Origin: UBA668 sp046076025
GTDB taxonomy: Bacteria; Actinomycetota; Acidimicrobiia; Acidimicrobiales; Ilumatobacteraceae
Reading direction: 5' to 3'
NCBI GenBank assembly: GCA_046076025.1
Contig: JBJTRF010000197.1
Location: 1 to 25,491 of the forward strand
Length of the DNA: 25,491 nt
The position numbers were made by a program, and so were the translations under genes. Positions 17,918 through 24,572 of this stretch are shown here, piece after piece; positions within the stretch are counted from its first letter, which is position 1, and every line of letters begins with the position of its first letter. Below the pieces are notes generated by a model, which saw only the letters and a list, made by a program, of their open reading frames with translations, was not told the DNA's origin and ran no database searches.

Positions 17918-17970
17918 TCCGCATCGACAGCCGGCCTCGAAAGCCGGCGCGCTGGGCGACCGGCGGCCAA

Positions 17971-17976
17971 TACGCT
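17971..17976 (+). promoter_or_regulatory. Possible -10 box for DoxX-like gene leader
   Basis: TACGCT lies exactly six bases before an ATG at 17983, which opens a nine-codon leader frame that overlaps the DoxX start. No -35 box is evident. A short inverted repeat, GCCGGC at 17930-17935 and 17943-17948, lies upstream. Confidence 0.35.
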
Positions 17977-17982
17977 CACCTC

Positions 17983-18009
17983 ATGTCGCGTCACGGGATC
18001 AGCCGATGA
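17983..18009 (+). CDS. Possible leaderless leader peptide (MSRHGISR)
   Basis: An eight-residue frame starts at an ATG six bases after TACGCT and stops at TGA 18007-18009, overlapping the DoxX start ATG (18006-18008) in an ATGA arrangement. Such a leader could couple translation into the membrane protein gene. No protein-level evidence is possible at this size; it may be chance. Confidence 0.3.
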   Translation: MSRHGISR

Positions 18010-18425
18010 GCACCGTTGCGTCTCGACCGCGTCTCGACACTGCAGTGGCCCTGGCGCTCGGGGGGTTCGTCGGCTTTGCCGGCATTGCCCACTTCGTCAA
18101 TCCCGACTTCTTCGATGCCATCGTGCCGCCGTGGCTGCCGCCGAACGAGCGGTTCTGGACGATTGTCAGCGGCATCGCCGAGGTGATCATCGCCGCGCTG
18201 CTGCTCGTGCCCCAGTGGCGACGCATCGGAGGCCTCGCCGCAGTGGCGCTGTTCGTGGCCGTGTACCCCGCCAACCTCTACATGGCATGGGACTGGCGCG
18301 ACCGGCCCGCAAGCGAGCAACTCATCTCGTATGGCCGGCTGCCGTTCCAGTTCCTGTTCATCTGGCTGGCATGGCGAGTCGCGAGGTCGGCGGCGCCGCT
18401 GCGCAGCGACGGGAGCCCGGACTAG
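18006..18425 (+). CDS. DoxX-like small integral membrane protein
   Basis: This 139-residue protein has four predicted membrane segments at about 14-30, 50-69, 76-92 and 111-126. The pattern of a conserved GIAHFVNPDFFDAIVPPWLP near the first segment, GIAEVIIAALLLVP in the second and AVYPANLYMAWDW after the third is typical of the DoxX/MauE-like family, often linked to redox or stress functions. No catalytic residue can be pointed to. The ATG at 18006 has only a weak upstream GGGA, but an overlapping leader frame could deliver ribosomes. Its TAG stop overlaps the stop codon of convergent gpmI. Confidence 0.8.
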   Translation: MSTVASRPRLDTAVALALGGFVGFAGIAHFVNPDFFDAIVPPWLPPNERFWTIVSGIAEVIIAALLLVPQWRRIGGLAAVALFVAVYPANLYMAWDWRDRPASEQLISYGRLPFQFLFIWLAWRVARSAAPLRSDGSPD

Positions 18426-20071
18426 CCGGCCGCAACGAATGCCGGCGGCGCGTAGTCGGCGGGTGCCACCACGCCCAGCAGGTCCAGCAGCGACGCGCCG
18501 AGGTTGGCAAGGCCGAGGCCGTCGCGCGTCGATGCCGCGATGCGACGTCCCGAGTACTCGAGCACGATCAGCGGCACCGGCGAGAGCGTGTGCGACTTCA
18601 GCGGCACCGGCACCCCGCGATCGTCGACGACGACATGTCCCCGCGAATCGCGCATCACCAGCATCTCGCAGTTCCCGTGATCGGCCGTGATCACCAGGGT
18701 GCCGCCACGCGCCCGCACCTCGCTGTCGATACGGGCCAGCGCAGTGTCGATCGCCTCGACGGCTGCCACCGAGGCAGGGATGTCACCGGTGTGGCCCACC
18801 ATGTCGCCCGCGGCAAAGTTGGCTCGCAGGAAGTGATACCGGCCCTCGTGCATCAGCGCAATCAGCGCATCGGCGGTCTCGGCCGACTTCATCGACGGCG
18901 CCTGCTCGAACGGCACCCGGTCGGATGGAATCTCGACATATGTCTCGCGCGCCTCGTCGAACTTGCCAGAGCGATTGCCGTTCCAGAAGTAGGTGATGTG
19001 CCCGAACTTCTGTGTCTCGGCCACCGCCGCCTGCTGCAGTCCAGCCGCAGCGATCATCTCCGACACCGTCCGATCAACCCGCGATGGCACGACGAGGAAC
19101 TGGGCCGGGATGCCGCGGTCGCCGTCGTACAGCGTCATGCCGGCCACCAGCAGGCATGAGGGCAGCGGCGGCCGCTCGAACTCGGTGAACTCGACCTCGG
19201 TGAGTGCCCGGTAGATCTCGATCACCCGGTCGCCGCGGAAGTTGAAGATCACCACCGCATCGCCGTCGTGCATGGCACCGACCGCATCGCCGCCGCCGTC
19301 GACGATCGAGAAGCTGGGCAGGTACTGGTCGCTGATCCCCGGCTGCTCCGCTCGGAACGCAGCAAGCGCAGCTGCTGCGCTCGTGAACGGTCGGGCCGCC
19401 CCACGCACGTGGGCCTCGTAGCCGCGCTGCACCATCGGCCAGTCGGCGTCGTAGCGATCCATCGTCGTCGACATCCGTCCGCCGCCCGAGCCGATCCGCG
19501 CCGTAGAGCCGTATCGACTGTTCAGCCCGCCGAGCGTGCGCTCGAGCTCCTCGACGTAGTGCTCTGCGGTCCCGTCGCGCACGTCGCGCCCGTCGAAGAG
19601 CACGTGCATGACGAGGTCGCGTGCGCCGTCCGCAGCGGCACGCTCCAGCATGGCTTGCAGGTGGTCGACATGCGAGTGCACGTTGCCGTCGGACAGCAGG
19701 CCGAGGAAGTGCACGGCATGGCCCGACCGGCCGCGGTCGACCACCGAGCGCCATGCATCGCCCCAGATGGCACCGCTCTGCAACGCGTCTTCCACCTGCT
19801 TCGCGCCCTGCGGGAACACGCGGCCGGCGCCCATGATGTTGTGGCCGACCTCAGAGTTCCCCATGTCGGCATCGCTGGCCAGGCCAACTGCCGTGCCGTG
19901 CGCCGCGATACTGAGCCGCACGGCAGGCCGGCCAGACGCCGGATCGAGCACCTCGCGCAGGAATGGCGCGGCGGCCAGCGTCACTGCGTTGTCGGGCGCA
20001 TCCGGCCGCAGCCCGACACCGTCGAGGACGACGAGCACCAGGGGATGCGCAGGCGAGTTCGGTGCTGCCAC
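18422..20071 (-). CDS. gpmI: 2,3-bisphosphoglycerate-independent phosphoglycerate mutase
   Basis: The gene encodes about 549 residues from a GTG at 20071, somewhat longer than the common 510. It interconverts 3- and 2-phosphoglycerate in glycolysis with two metal ions and a phosphoserine. Visible elements are the first metal aspartate D17 in VVLDGVGLR, the nucleophile S73 in DADMGNSEVGHNIMGAGRV, HFLGLLSDGNVHSH, DGRDVRDGTA of the insert domain, and the alkaline-phosphatase-superfamily metal sites FAAGDMVGHTGD and ITADHGNCE, ending with SHTLSPVP. The GTG is preceded by TAGCCT and seven bases, suiting a leaderless start; the open frame reaching 20200 has no family sequence. It is divergent from the SnoaL-like gene. 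Confidence 0.93.
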   Translation of the reverse strand: MAAPNSPAHPLVLVVLDGVGLRPDAPDNAVTLAAAPFLREVLDPASGRPAVRLSIAAHGTAVGLASDADMGNSEVGHNIMGAGRVFPQGAKQVEDALQSGAIWGDAWRSVVDRGRSGHAVHFLGLLSDGNVHSHVDHLQAMLERAAADGARDLVMHVLFDGRDVRDGTAEHYVEELERTLGGLNSRYGSTARIGSGGGRMSTTMDRYDADWPMVQRGYEAHVRGAARPFTSAAAALAAFRAEQPGISDQYLPSFSIVDGGGDAVGAMHDGDAVVIFNFRGDRVIEIYRALTEVEFTEFERPPLPSCLLVAGMTLYDGDRGIPAQFLVVPSRVDRTVSEMIAAAGLQQAAVAETQKFGHITYFWNGNRSGKFDEARETYVEIPSDRVPFEQAPSMKSAETADALIALMHEGRYHFLRANFAAGDMVGHTGDIPASVAAVEAIDTALARIDSEVRARGGTLVITADHGNCEMLVMRDSRGHVVVDDRGVPVPLKSHTLSPVPLIVLEYSGRRIAASTRDGLGLANLGASLLDLLGVVAPADYAPPAFVAAG

Positions 20072-20142
20072 CGCGTGAAGGCTACTTCTCGCCGGACCCG
20101 AGGCGTCTCCAGGCCGCTGCAACAGAGGGATACAGTCGGCTC
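20072..20142. promoter_or_regulatory. Divergent promoter region, gpmI / SnoaL-like gene
   Basis: These 71 bases carry back-to-back candidate -10 boxes: TAGCCT on the minus strand (20079-20084), 7 bases before the gpmI GTG, and TACAGT on the plus strand (20131-20136), 6 bases before the GTG at 20143. Both arrangements fit leaderless mRNAs. No clear -35 boxes are visible. Confidence 0.45.
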
Positions 20143-20529
20143 GTGGGCGAGCTGGACGAACAGCAGATGCATGATCTCGCCGATCGGCTGCTCGCTGCAA
20201 TCGTGAGCGCCGACCTCGACACCATGCGCGCTGTCTATGCGCCGCACGCCGAGCTCTGGCACAACTTCGACCAGCGCAGCCAGACAGTGGAGGAGAACCT
20301 CCGGTCGCTCACCGACCTTCACGCTCGGCTCACTGACATTCGCTATACCGAGATCCGCCGGTTCCTCGCGCCGGGAGGCTTCGTGCAGCAGCACGTGCTC
20401 ACCGGTCAGGCGGCCGGCGGACCACTGCGCATGCCGGCGATGATTCGCTTCTGGGTTGATGAAGGCCGCATCACCCGGCTCGAGGAATACCTCGCCACGG
20501 CGCAGGCCATGGTGATGTACCGGGCCTGA
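20143..20529 (+). CDS. SnoaL/NTF2-like family protein
   Basis: The protein is about 128 residues and starts at a GTG placed six bases after TACAGT; an ATG at 20167 is an alternative. The pattern of an N-terminal helix (LADRLLAAIVSADLDTMRAV), YAPHAELWHNFDQRSQTVEE, a central beta stretch, and MIRFWVDEGRITRLEEYL at the end matches small SnoaL-like / NTF2-fold proteins with a cone-shaped pocket. Members range from ketosteroid isomerase-like enzymes to polyketide cyclases and binding proteins. No catalytic residue can be assigned with confidence. It converges with the VOC gene after 57 bases in which no clean terminator is seen. Confidence 0.72.
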   Translation: MGELDEQQMHDLADRLLAAIVSADLDTMRAVYAPHAELWHNFDQRSQTVEENLRSLTDLHARLTDIRYTEIRRFLAPGGFVQQHVLTGQAAGGPLRMPAMIRFWVDEGRITRLEEYLATAQAMVMYRA

Positions 20530-20586
20530 CCTGATTCACCGACGGTCAGCTCGCTGCGGTGCGCGCTCGAGCCGCCAGTGTCAATC

Positions 20587-21069
20587 TCAGTCGCCGCGTC
20601 GGGCTTTCTCGATGGCCGCGACGTCGATCTTGCCCATCGTCATCATCGCCTCGAATACGCGCTTGGCAGCGGCCGGGTCGGGGTCGGCCATGCCGTCGGA
20701 GAGGGCACGTGGAGTGATCTGCCACGACAGGCCCCAGCGGTCCTTGCACCAGCCGCATGCGCTCTCGGCCCCGCCGTTGCCGACGATCGCGTTCCACAGC
20801 CGGTCGGTCTCTGACTGGTCGTCGGTGGCGATCTGGAAGGAGAACGCCTCCGACTGGCTGAAGGCCGGGCCGCCGTTGAGGCCGAGGCAGGGGATGCCCG
20901 CCACCGTGAATTCGACGGTCGGTACGTCGCCTTCCTTGCCGTCGGGAAAGTCGCTCGGCGCCCTCATCACCCGGTCGACGGAACTGTCGGGAAACGTGGC
21001 CGCATAGAACTCTGCGGCATCGAGGGCATCGCGGTTGAACCACAGGCAGATCATGTTCTTCGGCTTCAC
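20587..21069 (-). CDS. PhnB-like VOC family protein
   Basis: This 160-residue protein belongs to the vicinal-oxygen-chelate superfamily, PhnB/3-dmu-9_3-mt type. Typical stretches are ICLWFNRDALDAAEFYAATF at the N-terminus, VEFTVAGIPCLGLNGGP, AFSFQIATDDQSETDRLWNA, and CGWCKDRWGLSWQITPRAL, followed by the C-terminal helix KRVFEAMMTMGKIDVAAIEK. The family contains metal-dependent isomerase, lyase and resistance folds, but this subgroup has no firmly established reaction. The GTG start at 21069 is chosen because GAGGAGG (21074-21080) lies just upstream; the frame runs further but without conserved sequence. It is co-directional with the flavoprotein gene 60 bases upstream and may share its transcript. 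A 6-bp hairpin (TGCGAG GT CTCGCA, 21081-21094) lies right before the ribosome site. Confidence 0.85.
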   Translation of the reverse strand: MKPKNMICLWFNRDALDAAEFYAATFPDSSVDRVMRAPSDFPDGKEGDVPTVEFTVAGIPCLGLNGGPAFSQSEAFSFQIATDDQSETDRLWNAIVGNGGAESACGWCKDRWGLSWQITPRALSDGMADPDPAAAKRVFEAMMTMGKIDVAAIEKARRGD

Positions 21070-21129
21070 GGCCCCTCCTCTGCGAGGTCTCGCACCGTAT
21101 CGGCGCGAGCGGTTCGGCACACAGACTGC

Positions 21130-22263
21130 TCAGCGTTCGTCCGCAGCCGGATCCGCTCGCCGAAGCCCCCGGTAGAGGATGAGCCCGACGACGAACCGGT
21201 ACAGCAGCGGCTCGGCAATGCGGCGCGGCACCCGGAACCGACGACCCTTCGGCGACACCACCGTGAGGCCCTCGCGCTGTAGGCCGAGCACCGATCCCCA
21301 TCGATGCGACGGCGCCCTAAACACCCTGCGAGCACGTCGACCTCGGAGAACCGAGCGGACGTTTGCCACCACCACGCGGTGCCCCCAGTTACGCGCCGAG
21401 CTACGGAGGGGATCCGATGCCGCGACATCACCGAGGGCAAACACATTCGGATGCCGTGGAACCTGCAGGTGCCGATCGACGCGAACGAAGTCGGCATCGT
21501 CGAGCGCCTCGGCTGGCAGGAAGGCCGAATGCGGGCGGACCGCGCCCACCGCCCACACCACGGCATCGGCCTCGAACGGCGGTTGCCCGCTCGACCACTC
21601 GATCGGCCCGGCGGTGATCCGGTCTGGCGCCGACCCGCCGGGCAGCGCAGCCCGATACCCGGTGTGCAGCGTCACGCCGTGCCGTCCCAGCATGCGCGTG
21701 ATCCATTGCTGCGCCGACGGGTGATGGCCGGGCAGCGGTCGGTCGCCCGACACGAACAGGTGCACTTCGGCGTCGGCACGGCGCGCCAGGTTGTCGGCCA
21801 CGCCTACGCCGGTGGCGCCACCGCCCACCACGGCGATCACCCGGGCGTCGGCGAGCCGCTGCGCATCGTCCTGCATCCGCGCCGCGCACGCATTCGCGCT
21901 CTCAACTCGGTCATCGCGCCAGAAGCCATTCGACACGCCCGTGGCGATCACCAGTGCCGAGTAGCCCACCTCGCAGGTCGAGCCATCGACCGACTCGATG
22001 CACACCGTCGATGCGTCGAGGTCTGCCACGACGATGCGGCCGTGACGCACGTCCACCTGGGCAAGCCGGCGGAACCGCTCGAGCGGCACGAAGTAGTACC
22101 GACGCCACGTCGGCGGATCCGCCAGTCGAACACCCAGTTCCTGACCGCTCACGAGGGCTGGGCATGTCGTCACGGCGACTACCCGGCACGAACGGGCGAG
22201 CCGCGTCGCCACGAGGATGCCGGTGTCGCCGAGACCGGCGATCACCACAGTCGGTTTCGGCAT
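21130..22263 (-). CDS. FAD-dependent NAD(P)H oxidoreductase (NDH-2 / FSP1-like)
   Basis: This protein of about 377 residues has the two-dinucleotide-binding layout of pyridine nucleotide-disulfide-type oxidoreductases. The FAD-binding GLGDTG is at 10-15, the ATG motif (LVIATGV) at 104-110, NAD(P)-binding VVGGGATGVGVA at 145-156, a second AVGAVRP, and the FAD-binding VFALGDVA at 274-281. No CxxC redox pair is seen, so the type II NADH dehydrogenase / AIFM2-like quinone reductase group fits best. The last 60 residues include a short hydrophobic stretch (LLYRFVVGLILYRGL) that may touch the membrane. Starts at 22278 (GTG) and 22275 (ATG) are possible; 22263 is preferred because GGGG lies about six bases upstream. 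Confidence 0.85.
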   Translation of the reverse strand: MPKPTVVIAGLGDTGILVATRLARSCRVVAVTTCPALVSGQELGVRLADPPTWRRYYFVPLERFRRLAQVDVRHGRIVVADLDASTVCIESVDGSTCEVGYSALVIATGVSNGFWRDDRVESANACAARMQDDAQRLADARVIAVVGGGATGVGVADNLARRADAEVHLFVSGDRPLPGHHPSAQQWITRMLGRHGVTLHTGYRAALPGGSAPDRITAGPIEWSSGQPPFEADAVVWAVGAVRPHSAFLPAEALDDADFVRVDRHLQVPRHPNVFALGDVAASDPLRSSARNWGHRVVVANVRSVLRGRRARRVFRAPSHRWGSVLGLQREGLTVVSPKGRRFRVPRRIAEPLLYRFVVGLILYRGLRRADPAADER

Positions 22264-22410
22264 CGCGTACCCCATCACGGCTGCTGCATTGCGGACTCGA
22301 CTGTTCTAGCCGACGTCCATGGCGAACTGCGGTGCGTGCGACCAATCGAGCCGGCAACGGCCGGCGTGCAGGCACACTACGGTTCGGCCAACGAGCACGG
22401 GGAGTGGGAC

Positions 22411-23433
22411 ATGATCGACACCACGGTGATGGGCAGCTATCCGCAGCCGAAGTGGCTGGTCGACCGCGATCGCCTGCTCGGCGACGGCGTGCCCCGGGTG
22501 CGCAACAGCCAGCTGTGGCGAGTGGCACCAGAGATGCTCGACGAGGCAATCGAGGCAGCCACGCTGGTGGCGATCGCCGACCAGGAGGACGCGGGCGTCG
22601 ACATCATCACCGACGGCGAGGTGGGCCGCGAGTCGTACTTCAACCACTTCGCCACCTCGCTCGGCGGCGTTGCCAAGGATGTCGTCGGCACCGGCGTGAA
22701 CCGCCGGGGTGGCACCGCCGAGGTGCCGCTGGTGACGGGCGAGATCCACCGCGAGCACCCCATCGAACTCGACGCCGCCACCTTCCTCCGCGCCCGCACA
22801 TCGCGGCGCACCAAGGTGACGGTTCCCGGCCCGTTCACGCTCAGCCAGCTCGCCGAGAACCGCCATTACGCCGACCAGCGTGCCCTCGCACTGGCCTATG
22901 CCGCCGCCGTCAACGAGGAACTCCGCGACCTGCAAGAGGCCGGCATCGACGTGCTGCAACTCGACGAGCCGTACCTGCAGGCGAATCCCGAGGCCGCTGC
23001 CGCATTCGCGCTCGATGCAATCGAGGTTGCCACCGCCGGCATCTCGGCCACCACGTGCCTCCACACCTGCTACGGCTACGCCGCCTACGTGTCGAACAAG
23101 ACCACCGGTTACCCGTTCCTCGACCCGCTCAAGGACGCCGCCGTCGACTGGGTGGCGATCGAGACTGCGCAGCCGAATCTGCCTGCCTCCACTGTTGCCC
23201 GGCTCGCTCCGAAGAAGGTCGTGCTCGGCGTCATCGATCTCGGCCGCGAAACCGTCGAGACCCCCGACGAGATCGCAGCCAGAATCCGCGCCGCACTCGA
23301 GTACTGCGCGCCGGAGCACCTCGCCGTCTCACCCGACTGCGGCATGAAATACCTGCCCCGCGACACCGCCAAGGCCAAACTGCGAGCCATGGCACAGGCG
23401 GCGGCCATCGTCCGCACAGAACTGGCCGGCTAA
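22411..23433 (+). CDS. Stand-alone MetE catalytic-domain methyltransferase (core methionine synthase-like)
   Basis: The protein has 340 residues and corresponds to the C-terminal zinc domain of cobalamin-independent methionine synthase without the N-terminal half (full MetE is about 750). The start has GGGGAG (22399-22404) six bases upstream. The four zinc ligands of MetE are matched: H218 and C220 (CLHTCYG), E251 (WVAIETAQ) and C310 (SPDCGMKYL). Other family blocks are MGSYPQPKWL, IITDGEVGRESY, VPGPFTLSQL and VLQLDEPYL. Such core proteins transfer a methyl group to homocysteine, often from a donor other than folyl-polyglutamate; relatives use other thiols, such as epoxyalkane:coenzyme M transferases. 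Donor and acceptor here are not known. The 147 bases to the divergent flavoprotein gene show no clear operator. Confidence 0.85.
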   Translation: MIDTTVMGSYPQPKWLVDRDRLLGDGVPRVRNSQLWRVAPEMLDEAIEAATLVAIADQEDAGVDIITDGEVGRESYFNHFATSLGGVAKDVVGTGVNRRGGTAEVPLVTGEIHREHPIELDAATFLRARTSRRTKVTVPGPFTLSQLAENRHYADQRALALAYAAAVNEELRDLQEAGIDVLQLDEPYLQANPEAAAAFALDAIEVATAGISATTCLHTCYGYAAYVSNKTTGYPFLDPLKDAAVDWVAIETAQPNLPASTVARLAPKKVVLGVIDLGRETVETPDEIAARIRAALEYCAPEHLAVSPDCGMKYLPRDTAKAKLRAMAQAAAIVRTELAG

Positions 23434-23453
23434 ATCACGCCGCGCTGCTGCGG

Positions 23454-24392
23454 CTACTCGTCCTCGGACATCTCGACGAGTTCGTCGAGTTCTGCATCGA
23501 CACTCATTGGCTGAGCGGCCTGTGCCACTGGCAGCGGGTCTGAACTCTCTCTCCGGAGGATTCGATCGGCGCGTTCGAATGGCACGATGATCTCGGGGGC
23601 GTAGTCGATCGCAACGGTGAACTCCGGCGCCTCGTGCTCCCTCATGTCGGCGTCGTCGAGTGGGCGCAGGTGCAGCATGAGCAACTCCCCGCTGTCCCGG
23701 CCACGTATGTCCCACTCGACCGCGAGGCGCACCACGTCGGTCGAGGACTCCAGCACGATGTGCGGCCAGCCAGAGAAGCTCTCCGTCTTGAAGCGATCGA
23801 GTCCCCGTAGGACGCCGCGAAGGTCGACACCCCGCGTCACGCCCCAGCCAGGGCGCCCGCCGGCCCGCGCCGACACCACCATCGGAATGTCGTCGACGAA
23901 GCGGTGCGGTTCCCAGAGGTCCTCGCGCTTGCTCGACCATCCCGGCACGTTCCTGATCGTCGGAAATGTCGGGAGCTCGATGGGGACGAGCTCGGTGCCG
24001 GTGGTGATTCGGATGACGCTCACCGCTGGGTCGAGATTCGCGTGCATGGTGACCTCGAGCCGCTGGGCGCCATGCCAGCCGAGCGGCTCGACGACGAGAG
24101 CGAGATCATCGAACAGGTCAGGGCAGTCGCACGCAGTGTCGAGATGCGGCAGCGCTGCTCTCACGAGTAACTCGAGCAGCATCGCTGCATCGCCAACCCC
24201 GCATTCGGCAGCGATGCCCGACACGAGCGAGGCAGGAACGTGCACGCTGACCTCGCTACCGCCGTTGATGGTGGCAAGCAGCTTGACGCCGACGATCGGG
24301 TTCCACAGGTGAACGGTCGGGCTGTCATCCGAGTCGTCGCTCGTGCTTGCTGCTGCGCTCCGGCTAGTGCCGCTCGTCGTATCGGCGTCCAT
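23454..24392 (-). CDS. Uncharacterised 312-residue protein
   Basis: I do not recognise the family. The ATG at 24392 follows GGAGGGGGAG (24397-24406), a strong ribosome site, which favours it over an upstream start at 24458. The N-terminal 25 residues are Ser/Thr/Asp-rich and probably disordered. The middle contains alternating hydrophobic beta-like stretches, a small cysteine pair (CDCPDLFDDL near 88-97) and the block PGWGVTRGVDLRGVLRGLDR. The C-terminus is acidic and low in complexity (DAELDELVEMSEDE). There is no signal peptide or membrane segment, so it is likely cytosolic. It lies 180 bases downstream of the Asp-box protein gene on the same strand and converges with the MetE-like gene. 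Confidence 0.7.
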   Translation of the reverse strand: MDADTTSGTSRSAAASTSDDSDDSPTVHLWNPIVGVKLLATINGGSEVSVHVPASLVSGIAAECGVGDAAMLLELLVRAALPHLDTACDCPDLFDDLALVVEPLGWHGAQRLEVTMHANLDPAVSVIRITTGTELVPIELPTFPTIRNVPGWSSKREDLWEPHRFVDDIPMVVSARAGGRPGWGVTRGVDLRGVLRGLDRFKTESFSGWPHIVLESSTDVVRLAVEWDIRGRDSGELLMLHLRPLDDADMREHEAPEFTVAIDYAPEIIVPFERADRILRRESSDPLPVAQAAQPMSVDAELDELVEMSEDE

Positions 24393-24506
24393 CGGCTCCC
24401 CCTCCCATCCACTCGGCGGCAGATGCACCGTCGACTTCAGACGTTGTCTCCAACGCACGCGGGTTCAATGGGCGTGACTCGAGACGAAGACCTCCCTACC
24501 CGTCTG

Positions 24507-24544
24507 CCAGATCCCGCAGCCGACGGATCGCCGACCGGATCTGG
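24507..24544. repeat. 8-bp inverted repeat in the 24393-24572 gap
   Basis: CCAGATCC (24507-24514) and GGATCTGG (24537-24544) are perfect inverted copies separated by 22 bases, between the Asp-box protein stop and the ribosome site of the uncharacterised gene. It could be a 3'-end stem or an operator. Nothing else recognisable was found in this 180-base gap. Confidence 0.3.
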
Positions 24545-24572
24545 TAGTGCGATGAGCCGGGTGAAGGCGCCG

